A stretch of DNA of 64,000 nucleotides from Coix lacryma-jobi var. lacryma-jobi (GCA_009763385.1 CM019824.1:113726660-113790659), one strand, 5' to 3'; shown: positions 34,037 to 45,918, numbered from the stretch's first letter. The notes: generated from the sequence alone by a model not told the origin. Translations and numbers: made by a program.

Positions 34037-34491
34037 TTGTTTTTCATGTTTTCTGTAAATTCGGTTTCATCTGTCCGAACAAGCCAAACATCTACAAAAT
34101 TGTTCCTGCATCGTCATGCTGAATAAATCTGTTAAATATTTATGTTCGACATCCTCCATGTTGTTGATGAATTTTTGGAACTTTTCTTGTCTTTATTTCT
34201 CCATTGAGTGCTCTAAAGGCGATACTTTCTTAGTATCGACTATTTTGCTGCTGAAGGCGATACACTATGTATCGGCTATTTTTATTCTGAAGGCAATACC
34301 TCAGTATCGGCTATAAACAGAGTCAAAACTTTGTGCAAACTAAAAAGAAACAAACATTGACTACTAAAAATACATCGGCCTTGACTTGTTATTATCCTTA
34401 ACATCAACAATTCTTAATCTCTTGACTGATGTAAAACCTTTATCCATCTTGCTTTCATCTTCATTGACGGGATAATCCATTAGATATATTT
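34037..34491. other. Spacer between convergent gene ends in Tat2
   Basis: No reading frame is supported. It contains two ATCGGCTA octamers (34271-34278 and 34306-34313) within three imperfect repeats of AAGGCGATAC followed by TATCG(G/A)CTAT. The 3' ends of the antisense gene and the protease frame converge here. Confidence 0.55.
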
Positions 34492-35187
34492 TTAAAAACC
34501 GACTGCTTGGATTGGCTGTTGGCCATCATCAAACATCTTGATGAAACCTTCTCCGTGAACTTTCCCAGAGAAGCACTCCACATTGTCGAAGTTCCAATCA
34601 TCAGGATTAGAATATGCAATGCTCACAGTTGAATCAGCTGGCACCACTTCTATGGTGTGTCCGATGCACTGTATCACATTTTGGTGGATGGTAGATGGAA
34701 CACAACAATTAGTGTGGATCCAATCCCTTCCAAGAAGCACGTTGTATGAACCCTTTGCATCGACTATAAAGAAGGTGGTAGGCAAACTATTGCTGTCAAC
34801 TGTTAACTGGACACAAACAACACCTTTAGTAGCCGATACATTCCCAGCAAAGTCTGTCAACCTCATATCGGTTTGAGTCAGGTCTTCTGCAGTCTTTCCA
34901 AGCTTTCTGAAGGTAGCATATGGCATTAAATTGACAGATGCACCTCCATCAACTAACATCCTGCTTAGAGGCCTTCCATCGACAAACCCCTTCAAATATA
35001 AAGCCTTTAGATGGGAATACTTTTCAGGCTTCTGAAATGTAGCTCCTTCTGCTTGATAGATCCACGGAGCTACTATCTCTTCATCATCAGATTCCTCTTC
35101 ATGATCAGCAGATCTGAACTCCGCAGGTAACATGAACAGAGTAGATATATAAACCGATGACTTTTTCTTATCGGCTATCTGTTTCAC
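34492..35187 (-). CDS. Retrotransposon aspartic protease of Tat2 (pol remnant)
   Basis: The 231-residue frame contains MLVDGGASVNLMPYATFRKL (about residues 80-99), which matches the D-G-G-A-S active-site style of Tat and Athila proteases. NVLLGRDWIHTN follows about 70 residues later, the second hallmark of the family. Reverse transcriptase should follow downstream (below 34492) but does not. The frame ends after VHGEGFIKMF and DDGQQPIQAVGF. It continues from a degenerate gag-protease linker and was probably made as part of a gag-protease polyprotein. It is open, but its expression is doubtful because of upstream stops. Confidence 0.75.
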   Translation of the reverse strand: MKQIADKKKSSVYISTLFMLPAEFRSADHEEESDDEEIVAPWIYQAEGATFQKPEKYSHLKALYLKGFVDGRPLSRMLVDGGASVNLMPYATFRKLGKTAEDLTQTDMRLTDFAGNVSATKGVVCVQLTVDSNSLPTTFFIVDAKGSYNVLLGRDWIHTNCCVPSTIHQNVIQCIGHTIEVVPADSTVSIAYSNPDDWNFDNVECFSGKVHGEGFIKMFDDGQQPIQAVGF

Positions 35188-35601
35188 CTACCAGACTTTG
35201 GGTTTCTTTTTCTGAATTTCATTGTTCCTTAATCTCTGAACCCATCGTTTCTGGCTCTTAGTCAAACCACCCGGACACCATTGTCCTTCTTGCCAAGGAT
35301 GATCCTGGTCGTCTAACCTTATTCCAAGCGGATCATGAACACTTTCATTTTTTACGCGCCGATCTGTTCCTTCAAACCTTAATCTTTCATGCACAGATCG
35401 GCGGTTGTCTCTCGACTGCCTATACTCCCAATATTGTAAACTGCATTCTAGGAAATTACGAAGAGTAGGAAGTTTTAAACCTTCATTCCAACAATGTCTG
35501 AAGAAAGGGCAATCCCAATGATTCTTCTATTCATCTCTGATACGCCTTTCTTCCTCTCGAAATCTTCTATATTCCTCCTCTTCAAGCCACTCTTGATATT
35601 C
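35188..35601 (-). pseudogene. Degenerate gag-protease linker of Tat2
   Basis: Broken frames rich in Arg, Glu and Gln (such as 35394-35188, ending in KSQKRWVQRLRNNEIQ) lie between gag and protease. Stops and shifts prevent continuous translation. Linkers with such basic segments are usual in Tat polyproteins. Confidence 0.5.
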
Positions 35602-37609
35602 TTATTCGTCTCTCTGCCTATGCATTTGATCTCTTTCCTTCTGACGTTGCCATTTGTTCAACAGAACTCTAACACTTGGACGTCTCCTTGCTTCACCAGC
35701 TCTTGAAGTTTCAGGTAGATCATATTGATCAGTGTTTTTCTTTCCTTTTATCTCCTGATACTCCTTAGCTGTTAGTTGGTTCTTCGGATCGACTGTCCCA
35801 GCTGCTTTGGCTTTGTCAGAAGTTAACACTTTGATTTCACTTTGCAGTGCAGGAGCTACCATGTTCGCTAGAAAAGGATGGCCATTGATGCCCATACTCT
35901 TGGCTTTCTCTAAGCCAATCTTCCCCTTAGCAATGGCTCTCTGGATCATATCTCTAAAAACTTTACAATCGTTAGTAGTATGAGTACCAGAATTGTGGAA
36001 TTTACAATACCTTTTATTTTTGAGCTCCTCAGCCGATGAAATATTGTGGTTTCCAGTCAACTTGATTTGACCTTTCTCCAACAAATAATCAAATATCTTA
36101 TCGGCTTTAGTGATATCAAAGCTGTATTTCACATCTTTTTTAGTGCTTTTAGCCTTTGCCCAAGGCATGTATTCACTGTTTTTCCAAGCCCAGTCAACAG
36201 CAGCTACTTCATCTTCACTTTCATCACTTGTATCATCCTCTTCTTGTATAAAGAAGGAGCTCTCTGTGTTATAGGCTTTCTTGGGCTTAAATACTTGATT
36301 GTATCTGTTCTGGGCATCGATACTGGCCACCTTTTTGGCCAAATCAGCCATACTGGTACAACCGAAACCAATCTTTTCTCTGATGGCTGGTACTAGCCCT
36401 CGAATTGCAATGCTAACTATCTCTAGATGAGATAATGTCAAAGTATAGCATTGATTCTTCATATATCTGAACCTCTGAAGGTATTGGCATGCAGACTCAT
36501 TGTTTCCCTGTCTTATATCGACTAGGTCCACAACTCCCTTTTCCAAAACTCCAGAGTCAAAATATTTATGGAACTTGTTCTCCAAATCCTCCCAGCTCTG
36601 AATGGAGTTAGGTGGTAGGGATGAAAACCATGAAAAGGCCGAGCCAGACAGAGATAAAGGAAACATTCAGACTTTAAGTGTCGGCTCGTTGCCAACCTCC
36701 CCAAGCTGGACTAGGAACTGAGTTATGTGCTCCATAGTTGTCACTGAGCCCATTCCTGTGAATTTGGTAAAATCAGGAACTCTGTACCTCAGAGGGAAGA
36801 CAACTTGGTCATACCATTCTGGATATGGTTTCTTATAGTCGGTCAATGTATTCTTCGATGTTAAACCGAATTGCTTCTGAACCATATCAGTGACTCGATT
36901 CATCAACTGATCCACTTGACTCACCGGTCCTTGATAGCCCATGTTCTGCCCTCCGAAAGTGTTATTTTGATACCCTGGATTTTCATGAGCATCCAAGGTA
37001 TAAAAATCTGACACGTAATGATATCCAGGAGGAACATCACCAGGTACTACATTTCCTTGATAAGGTGGCGCATTGAGGTCTCTGGTAATCCTCCTTGCAT
37101 GTGGAGCTATTTTTGTAGCCGATGAGTACATGTTGTTATATTCGGTTGTTGCAATTGTTGCTGCATGATGCCCCCCAGGCTAACTATCATTTGATTTCCA
37201 TTGCCATTGGGACCGTTCATCTGTAGACCCCAGAAGTTCTAGCTCCTTAACTGTTTCCAACTGAATACACCGGACCTCTTCTATCGTTACTTAAGTTGAA
37301 AGCTTCTTTAATGGCATTTGAGAGGCTATTAAGGAATGTTTTATTATGACTCATCAGGGTGGCAGACATTGTTTTGCCAATTACCTCTTGCATGGCATTG
37401 TGTTGTATTTGGATCATCGGATCAACGTGACCTTCTAGAACAACCCTTGGAAAATGAGACTTCTGGATGATTTTCTTATCTCTTGTCTTACTGAAACTCA
37501 GCAAATACATGCTCCGATATTGCTCAAAGGCTTGATCTATCAAGCATTGGACTTCCTCTGTGAGTTCATCCATCGTCACGTTCAACACTTCATCATTGTT
37601 GATCATCAT
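35602..37609 (-). pseudogene. gag: Tat2 gag with two stops
   Basis: The N-terminal part starts near 37609 (MMINNDEVLNVTMDELTEEV) and stops at 37247. The middle part runs 37131-36667 and ends at a TGA directly followed by MFPLSLSGSAFSWFSSLPPN. Relatives read through here with Arg, so this is a likely CGA-to-TGA change. The remaining 354 codons hold the retrotransposon gag core (WEDLENKFHKYF, YLQRFRYMKNQC) and a Cys/His segment, YCKFHNSGTHTTNDC. Gag would package RNA of the element. With protease, it is the only retroviral-type coding capacity left. Confidence 0.85.
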
Positions 37610-38914
37610 GATCAAACGATTGTGGTCCCATCGGGCGTGCCAAAAGAATGTGTTGACACGAAAATATGGAACGAGGTGCCAACACACTCGACCACGGTCC
37701 TCAGAAGTCGTGCAGAGCAAGGTCTTGACCTCCTGGACCTTCAAGATATGGCGGTGCTGAATCTTGGTGAGAACGACTCCGGACGAGCTAGTCACTTTGA
37801 CCTGCAATTGACAAGGAAAAGAAAAAGGCATCAAATTGTGGAACCTGCCGGTTTGATGGCAGACAGTTCTAATTTATGCGGCTCTGATATAGCCATTGTC
37901 ACAGGATATTGACTACAAAGTCAACTCCCAAGAAAAGGTTAAAGAATTAACAATACTTGAAACAAAACGACTATTGTATATATGAAGAAAGCATTTAGAA
38001 CAAGAACAACCCATAAGCTTAAACATGTAGGTGAAATAAAGATCTATGTATGCGTTTAAACGGCATGAAATCAATAGATCGGCTAATTGCATAAGCAATT
38101 CTATTTATTAACAGTGGGGAGTTTCCATACAGCCATAATGATGACCAAGCTAAATTACGTCTAACACAATAAGCAGATCCATAAGTTTTAAACCACTTAA
38201 AAGCATACATTATGAAGGAAACATAACTGGATCACCTATTTTAGCCGATACAGGGTCCATGAAGCACGAACAAGATCTATCCATTAAAACCACAGTCTAG
38301 CCTAAGATCAAGCAAGTTTAATCTATCATGCGTATCAGTGGGGTTCGGAAATATAGCCATAATAAACATGCTAGATCAAATCTACTTGTTTCTTAGATCA
38401 AACCACAATTTTATTGGATATCTCGAACGCACAGCATGTAAGAATCAAGATTGACAAAATAGTCGATGAGAAGCTTAGATCTGCTATTTTCCTTGGTGTA
38501 AGCGTATAAGGTCCTTGGATAGCTAGAACTAAACAGCTTTTAAGCTTAAGCTAATTTGTCAATCTTGATTGGGCAAGATATTGTTGAAACCAAAATAAAA
38601 CATTGAAAAGCACAAACAATATCGATAACTTAATGAATCTATTAGATTGCCAAAAACTAATAGAGCCGATAACTGGCCAAGATCGACTAAAGCAAGAGAT
38701 TGATCAGAGTCAAGATAGTCTTACAAAAGACGAACTCAAACAGATAACTAAACCATGTCATAGCTAAACAAGAGTTTGGTCGATGCCAAATACAGCCTTA
38801 TTGAATAGTAACACGAGCTATTAGTGAAACTTACAAGCAAACCGGAGTTCGATCTGAGCCGATGCAGCCCTGCCTGATTGAAGATTCTGCCGAGTTCTAC
38901 CTTACTCCTACTCC
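37610..38914 (-). other. Tat2 5' leader, no supported gene
   Basis: This is the 1.3-kb untranslated region between the 5' LTR and gag, AT-rich in most of its length. The minus strand contains TTTGGCACGCCCGATGGGAC near 37645, a phrase common just before gag in Tat-like elements. Octamers TAGCCGAT/ATCGGCTA lie at 38078-38085 and 38242-38249, with AGCCGAT at about 38657 and 38857. The primer-binding site next to 38914 was not recognised. Confidence 0.55.
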
Positions 38915-39236
38915 TAGGATTTTGGCCGGTGGCCGTTGTATTGATTGATTGTGTATCCTTTACAAAAAATCGGGTTTCTAGCTATTTATAACCCAGCAGA
39001 CTCCTATTCTAACACCACTAGGATACTTACTAATAAAATATCGATCCGGACATGAACTCTTTGGCTGAGCTCGACACGTCTTCAAAGCCCGTCACGTCTG
39101 GCCCATATGAACTTTTCTAGTCATGTCTGGATCCAAGCAGGCCTCTTTTATTTCTCTGGCCGATTCTTTCTTTAATAAATTAGCCATTTGTGCTTAAAAA
39201 TGAAAATCCCCTTTCATCCAAAATTTGGTGTAAACA
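38915..39236 (-). repeat. Tat2 5' LTR
   Basis: It starts TAGGATTTTGGCCGG on the plus strand and ends GGTGTAAACA, followed by AACAC. It differs from the left copy at scattered bases and small indels. Confidence 0.85.
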
Positions 39237-39964
39237 AACACAAAAACACCCGCAATCCACCAAACTTTGCCTATATTGCTTACATAAGCATGAAGGGTGT
39301 TCCTCTTCCACGACCTTTGTTGGTAACATCAGGGCCCCTGGTCTATACATGTTATTTGTGTGCATGACCTAAGCCTCGACGCCCACCTGAGTCCGACTTT
39401 CAAGCAACCGATGCGGCAACTCCAAAACTCAAAACTACAGATGTCGTCGGTAAACACTCAGGTATGCAAAGGTAATAAATGTTCACCAAATCCATTTACT
39501 CATGTTTGTCTCCTTATTTCATTCAAAATCATGCTTCCTTTGCTTATGTCATATGCTCTGGTTTGGGTGTATTCACACGTGCACATGTGGTATGCTCATA
39601 GTTCTTGTTAAATTAAGCATGGTGCTTAGGTTAAAATGACCTTCTTTAATCAAAGTTTAAACATGGTGTTTAATTTTGGTTAATGATCTTTGATCTACTT
39701 TCATAAACAATAGAAGTAATTCTTTTTTGATGGAGATAAACCAAGGCTAGATTCATACTACATGTTTTACCTTAGCCTTATTTGAGTTATTTTTCAAAGA
39801 TAAGAAGTTTGGTGAATAATTTTTTTTAAAAAAAATCCTTTTGAATAAAAACCCTCTCTCTCTCTTAAAAATCATGGCAACCTTTTTGATTCATGTCTTC
39901 TTAACTTTTATACTCTGAATTTCCTTAAAGCCTGGATATTTTCTTTCTTGATGTTGCCATCAAA

Positions 39965-40006
<42 letters not shown>
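39965..40006. repeat. Microsatellite (AT)n followed by (AAT)n
   Basis: About eight AT repeats run directly into about nine AAT repeats. Confidence 0.9.
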
Positions 40007-40105
40007 GATAAATTTAGGCTCCCTAGTGTTCCAAACTGGCAGAGCCCTTGTTGTATTTTCCTTCAATGTCTTTCTGTTAAAAATAAAAAGAGGTACAAGA
40101 ACAAA

Positions 40106-40158
40106 GTGTGGGGAGATCTCTCAAGTTCAACTACCACACATTCAAGATCTCCCCCCAC
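40106..40158 (+). repeat. Hairpin GTGTGGGGAGATCT / AGATCTCCCCCCAC
   Basis: The two arms are separated by about 24 nt. The corresponding hairpin in the other Athila-like element is at 49772-49828, with arms GTGTGGGGGAGATCT and AGATCTCCCC. Confidence 0.65.
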
Positions 40159-41039
40159 ATGTTGCTCAAACATCGATCACCTTGACGTACAGAAGGATAG
40201 GATAAATGGAGTCTTCATCAATCCTTCATCTTCAAATGATGGTATGCGCAACATTCTCCACTTCAATAATGAGGCACATTCATTTTTCGACTTAAATTTC
40301 TAATCTTTGATATTTGCCTCAATCAAAATTGAATCCAACAAAGTTTGCCCCATAATTATCCTTATGTCAATTTCCACTTGCTTTTGTATATATTCTCCGA
40401 ACTAAAAAGACAGGTACAAAAGCAAGTGTGGGGGCACTCCTCGATTCGTCATGCAGGTATGACAATGTTTAAAATACAATTTCGTCGCATGCCTGTCATG
40501 TCCCTGGGAATAAAATGAAATGATTTATTATAAAAACTACTTCTTCCAAATTGACAAACCCATAAACCAATCTATCTTTGTTTGAAAATTTATCCACTTG
40601 TTGTTTCGGCTGAAATTCTTGCAAACTGTGATCAACTCTTTATAGGGACCCCATTTTATCTAAGTAATTGGAATATGAGATATAGTAGGATGATTTAACA
40701 CTTGCCATCTTTTGCAAAGGTACTTGGGATTTATATTTTCAAAATACAAAAAGTTCAAATAGCATGTTCCCTTATGATACAAACGTCCTACCAAAGCCAT
40801 ATGAATTATGCTAGATTTATACACATCGTTACTTACTATCATGTTGAGCTTTGTCAAATTGTTGCGACTTATGTTGAGATTCTTGTCATGCACTCATGAT
40901 TCGAGATTCACGTATACGCCACATATATCGCTAACTCTTACACTGAGAGTTACGCAAAACATGCCATCTATCCACCACAAATAAACCTTTGTTCTTTCGG
41001 TCACACATCTCTATCACAAAAATCCTCCAAAAAGAGCTA

Positions 41040-41200
41040 CGGGCTATGAAGAAGAGATATCCATGTCAATGCGGTATGATATGAAAAAAATCCATGCCAA
41101 AGGGCATGTTAAAAAAATGGGCAAGTGCCCGCAATAGAATTAAGGGTATACTTAATACCCACCTGAAAAAAAAGACAAAAAAAAGAGAAAGAGATAGCCC
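41040..41200 (+). repeat. Cluster of short hairpins near the 3' end of element A
   Basis: In order: CATGCC/GGCATG, GGGCA/TGCCC, GGGTAT/ATACCC, enclosed by GGGCTA and TAGCCC. The same order is kept at 50455-50650. Confidence 0.65.
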
Positions 41201-41744
41201 GTAGTTTCTAAAATATTCCAAAAAGAGAGAGATCTTGACACAAGAGCACAAAAAGATCAAAGATTCCACACACATGCATATCTCGATCAAAGTGTATGAC
41301 TTGCATCTCCATGTAGTTCAGTTTTTAACTTAGCAATACCATATGATGCAAGTATGCCACGCTTTTTTCCCTACCCAAAGCTCCACATATACCTTGTAGC
41401 AGGTAGGATGAAAAAGAAGGCACGACAAAAGTCTTTGGTGAGGATCCATTTACACACACATATATCTAAGTGACTAGACAGAATCATACGAGGAACATCT
41501 GCTATCTTTGATTGACAAAACTTCATAAAAACCCAAGTTTCTCTGAGCAGGGATGTGCAAGAAGATTTGAATTCAGGCTGTTCCATTATCCAATCACCCA
41601 AGATATTTTGGTAGACACTTTGAATGTTCACAGGTGCGGGTGAAACCTGAAATAACTCGTGTGCAAGTTTCTCAATCAAGGAAGATAAACCACCTTAGTC
41701 TGAACTTTACTCGAGGACGAGCAAAGGGCTAAGTGTGGAGGTTT

Positions 41745-43057
41745 TGTTGGCGGTTCTTAACGCACATTTTATACCACCAACTTTTATCTAAAACATGCAC
41801 TTCCAGAACCAAAACTTAGAATTAGGCATTAAACTCACAATTTCCACGAGTTTTGGATGTATCAATTGTTTTGCAGGAATCACGAGAAAATCGTACCTGA
41901 AATGGGCCAAAAGTGCATACCAAATTCAACATGTCAAAGCCCAGAGCACTTCCGGCCCATCCAAATGAAGAGAAATGAAGCCCAAGGCCCATCACACTCC
42001 ACAACTGGGTTTGAAACCCACATCACAAGCATCAGGGCCTAGCCAACAGTCCACCACACGAAGGTGGTGGCCAGAGGTGGGGCCAGGGGTGCGGCTGCAC
42101 CGCCTCTGGAACCTCCTAGGCCCACCCTCGAGGGTCGATTGCATGGCGGCATGCTAAGGCAGTGCAAGGGGGTTTTCATGTTTATCTCTCCCAAACCGAC
42201 CACAAGTCACTATAAAAGCATGGGTGGAGCTCTCTTCAAATCATGGAAGTTTAGAAGCAACACTTGTAGATTTAGATTAGTCCATTCCAACCTTGTAAAG
42301 GATCCATTCTAGAGAAGAAATAGTGCCTCAACTCTCATAGATCTAGTAGCTACTTAGAAGAGGGAGCGAGTGAGTGCAAGTCAGAGAAGTTCCGGGGCTG
42401 TCGGCTACTTCCTCAAGTGTACTTCTACACTTAGCGAAAGGAATACCGAAATCGGCGGTATGACGTCGCTTGTACTTCGATGAATCACAATACTATTTGG
42501 AGTATTAAGGTCTGTGTTTATCTTGCTTACACATTCTTATCGTGTTCTAGCTTTTTGCTAACTTAGTTTGCTGGACCAATCGTTCACCCTCGGGTGGGTG
42601 CTCTAGTAAGAGGGTGCAAGTCTTGATCACCGCTAGAGTAGTGGCCCTTAGCGTAAACACGGTGTTGAGGCTAAGTGGTTATAGGTTGGTTTCCTGGGTC
42701 TCCACGGTTGAGGAGGTAGGCAGCAGGTGGTGACAGCCATGTCCGTCCTTCGTAATCCACCCACGTTCAGGATTCCAGGTAGAGCTGTATCGGCATAGAC
42801 TGGGAAACTAGTTTCCACCCGTTGACCGAAGCAAGCTACGTTAGTTGAGTCTGAGCACCTAAGGTCTCGTTACCTAGAGAAACCTTGCTACCCTAAGTCG
42901 TTCTTCTTCTTACCTAAACCGGGAGATCTTTACCCAGAGACTATAGCACACTGTTCCCTGTGGAAAATATGATACCCTGAATACTTCCGGGTGAAGTGCT
43001 ACAATGGTACTTCCGTGCGCTTGCGGACTTTGCTGCTTATGCTAAGAAATACCAACA
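41745..43057 (+). repeat. Athila-like LTR (family A), 3' copy
   Basis: It begins TGTTGGCGGTTCTTAACG after a purine-rich run and ends AAATACCAACA (1,313 bp). A TATA box (TATAAAAG, 42211-42218) is followed by CATGGGTGGAG, matching CATGGGGAGAG after the TATA boxes of the other Athila LTRs. The parts at 42590-42740 parallel 47395-47580. The segment lies against the truncated end of another LTR. Confidence 0.8.
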
Positions 43058-44335
43058 GATAACTAGGGTTTCCAGCTCTAATCTCAAGAAGCTATGCGAT
43101 TATTATTCAAATGTGGATTACCTTGGGAGACCACATCTAGAGTATGGTTGTTCCCATGCAATATACTCCTACTCGGCCTATAGACGGGGAGGTGGACTAT
43201 AAAAGATTCAACAAGGCTATAAGAGTCACCCTTGTGAGCTACCACCGGTCCAGAATATAGGGTACACTATGCAAGTAATCGAGTCTAAGCACCACGCTTA
43301 CATGACGACGACTCCTCTAATCCTAGAGTGACTAGAATTAAAGTACTCTAATTAGAGTTGCAAGCCAGAAGAACAATAAGAACAATAATGCTTACTGATA
43401 ATTAGAAGTTGATAACCAAAGAATATCGTGATCCAAGATCTTGAAGAACTTGAATCCGCAGGTACAAGGCGAAGAAGTAGATCTGATAGGTCGGAGCTCC
43501 TTCTAGATCTTCTACCTCTCTCTCTCTCTTCTAATTCTAGAGAATGCTAGATCTAATCCCTAATTAGAGGGGTACTAGGCTTCTAATTACTATCTAGGCT
43601 GGGATCCTCTCCTGAAGAATATGAATTAGGGTTTCTGTCTTGGATCTCTGTTGCTTTGCCTTAGGGGGTCAGGGGCTGCTTTGATAGCCTGGTGGGATGA
43701 ACCATGACCCTTGGATTAAACCGACCTTGAACAATGGTTGAGATGCATCGAGGAGGTTGATTAGGGCACGCTCCACAAAGATGGGCCGAGGGGAGACCTA
43801 GCCTAGGCCGGCCGGCCCCACCTGGCAGCCGCCAGGCGCCGTCTTCATTGAGTTGTCTTCTGGAACCTTCCTTGTTGCCATAGCGTGGCTTTCGACCTTG
43901 TTGCGCAATCCATCGTGATGAAGTAGGATTCTATCTCTTTTCATCTGGTAGAAACACCCTGAAGAATAGTAATTTACCATAGTTGTGGAATCTGTCAGTT
44001 TAGCCCTTGAATTATGTTGCTTGGTGATCACTCCAAGTTGTTTCTAGAAGCTTCCAAGTTGTAACCAATAAGGACTCTCTCGTCGGGACTCCAAATGTAG
44101 CAAACCATATGTCTGTTTCGATCGTCTCGACGAGCTCTTCGCAATGGTGTAGTCAGATTCATCACTTGAGATACTTTTATGTAGTAAAATGTTGATATTC
44201 CTATAAAACAAGTGTGAACAGCACAACTCGTGGAACTCGTTAGAATCGAACCCTATTATATAGGTTGATGGTCACTTTTGTTCCCTTTTTGGTGACTTAT
44301 TGACGGTATAAGATATGAGTTAGTGACCGTCAACA
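43058..44335 (-). repeat. Athila-like LTR (family B), minus orientation, 3' end missing
   Basis: On the minus strand it starts TGTTGACGGTCACTAACTC at 44335. It runs to 43058, where the family A LTR cuts it, about 170 bases short of the end expected from 1-535. A minus-strand TATA-like CTATATAATAGG lies near 44255. It is probably the target into which the plus-oriented Athila element inserted. Open frames here are short and unsupported. Confidence 0.7.
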
Positions 44336-45918
44336 CCAGTTTTCGAGTTTGGGCTTCAAAACTCGGGGTGGATGGTTTTTAGGTTTGGGCCTCAAAACCT
44401 GTGCTGACGGGTTTGTCGGTTTGGGCCTCAAAACCTAGTGAAGGTTCCTATGCGGAACGGGATGACGCATGGCGGCACCGCGAGGCTTGCGTCAAGGCAA
44501 AGCTAGCGGTGAGAAGACGCGGCGGTCGTCAGGGCGCCACGTGACGACATCCTAGAGCTTGCGTTGCGACGAAGCGAGAGGATGAGAAGGCGCGTGACCA
44601 TCGAATGAGAACATGACAGAGCTGGACTAGAATACCCTTAGGGTTAGCTAGTTTGCTCTTATATCTATGGGTAGAAGGGGAATACTATAATAGGCTATAA
44701 ATAAGAGATGACTCCCCTCATCTCACTTATATCTCCTGTTATTCATTCCAGTAGACTCTCATGTTAGGGCTCTCTCTCTCTCGTAGTTGCTGGTAAGATC
44801 TACATAGATGGCATAATTCCTTTGTGTATTTTGGATTTCAAGAAATGAGACCATAATCTCCTTGTCTCCTTCGTGTTTTGTGTTCCTTTGTGTTTCTTCT
44901 TCCCCCTCTTTTGATCTTACACGAGATTTCTTGTTTCGAGGGATGACGTAAATCTGTTTGAACCATCTTGTAGTTCTTCGTGAGAGATATCTTTCCACCA
45001 AAGGGTTTTCTCTAATTCCTCATGAGCACAGAGATCAGGCAGATTTTGTTTTGAATCGTGTTCTTATTCTTTCTCCACGAATTTCTTCGATTCATCGATT
45101 TGCAGTTAGGTTTGAACCATGATCTCTTAGGAGTAGCTCACTAACTTGCATGTGACTCCCTTCACGAAGTTTGAGCATTAGTGCTTTCAATTTGAGGGAG
45201 ATCGGGTCGAATCGGCGGATGAACAAGACTAAATCGGGGTGAGACTGGATGTTGTCCCTTTAGCGACCAGACGCTGACCCCGAGTTCGGTCATCGAACAA
45301 CAGCTCAATTCACATTGAACTGTTGTGACCGGACGCAACAACAAAATCAACTGGACGCTTGCCCTAAGAGCTCGGTCAGTGTCCTGTAAGGTTTGTAGCT
45401 GACCGGACGCGTCTGCGTGCTGTGACCAGACGCCAGGCGTTCACTATTCATCGAGTGGCTTTGATCGGACGCTGAGTTCACTTTGACCGGACGCTCCCTG
45501 TGCAGAGTCCGATCGTAAACAGAGTGCTCCAGGAACTATTTTCTCTGACCGGACGCGTCCAATCCCTACTGACCGGACGCACTCAGAGTCCAATCAGTAC
45601 TCATTCTACGTATTTTCGTCTGCAGTTCTTTGGTGGGTTTCCATTTTGCGATCTGACTTTTGTATTGGGACCTTTGGGTCTTGTAGTGTCTCGATGTGTT
45701 CCTTAGGAACATCCACCCTTTTTTAGAAAACCGAATATATTAATATCCCAGCTTCTGCATCGACCAATGCATATGGCTGTACCTATCAATAGGGTTGTGG
45801 ATATTACCGAAGCTTGCTTTGCTTTTGGGCTTTGAGTTTGGGACAGTGGCCATCCGTTCTTGAAAAAGAATTTGAGGCTCGCATTCACCCCTCTCTGGTT
45901 GCCTTTTTTGGTCCTTCA
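44336..45918 (+). repeat. Truncated SIRE-type Copia LTR, plus orientation
   Basis: It ends GGTCCTTCA at 45918, the LTR end of this group. In inverted order relative to the other copies it holds hairpin units (44335-44430, GTTTGGGCCTCAAAAC) and a dyad cluster with GACCGGACGC (45245-45600). The start is missing. No primer site follows, so it is a solo or 3' LTR remnant. Confidence 0.75.

Larger units (their letters stand above)
27402..39236 (-). mobile_element. Non-autonomous Tat-like Gypsy element (Tat2) with gag-protease and antisense genes
   Basis: The two LTRs are 27402-27721 and 38915-39236, flanked by the duplication AACAC (27397-27401 and 39237-39241). The polypurine tract next to the left LTR fixes minus orientation. 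Gag (35602-37609) and protease (34492-35187) are present. No reverse transcriptase, RNase H or integrase motif was found in any frame. Between protease and the 3' LTR lie two plus-strand, intron-containing genes and an inserted SIRE-type LTR. The left end directly abuts the Tat1 LTR. Apart from that LTR, the element is dotted with TAGCCGAT. Confidence 0.85.
39242..41744 (+). mobile_element. 3' internal region of an Athila-like non-autonomous element (A)
   Basis: It is collinear with 49560-51106: both contain CACGACCTTTG, CCCACCTGAGT, ACTCAGGTATGCAAAGGTA, a GTGTGGGGAGATCT hairpin, a cluster of small hairpins, and finally CTCGAGGACGAGCAAAGGG with a purine run before an LTR. No gag or pol frame is present. 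The left end abuts Tat2's target duplication. CTCGAGGACGAGCAAAG near the polypurine tract is characteristic of Athila-like elements. Confidence 0.7.

Noticed and set aside
41700..43057. Athila LTR at 41745-43057 as partner of the LTR at 1-535
   Set aside because: The ends are similar only in general layout. Bases 50-290 match the family at 43058-44335 far better, so they are different families.
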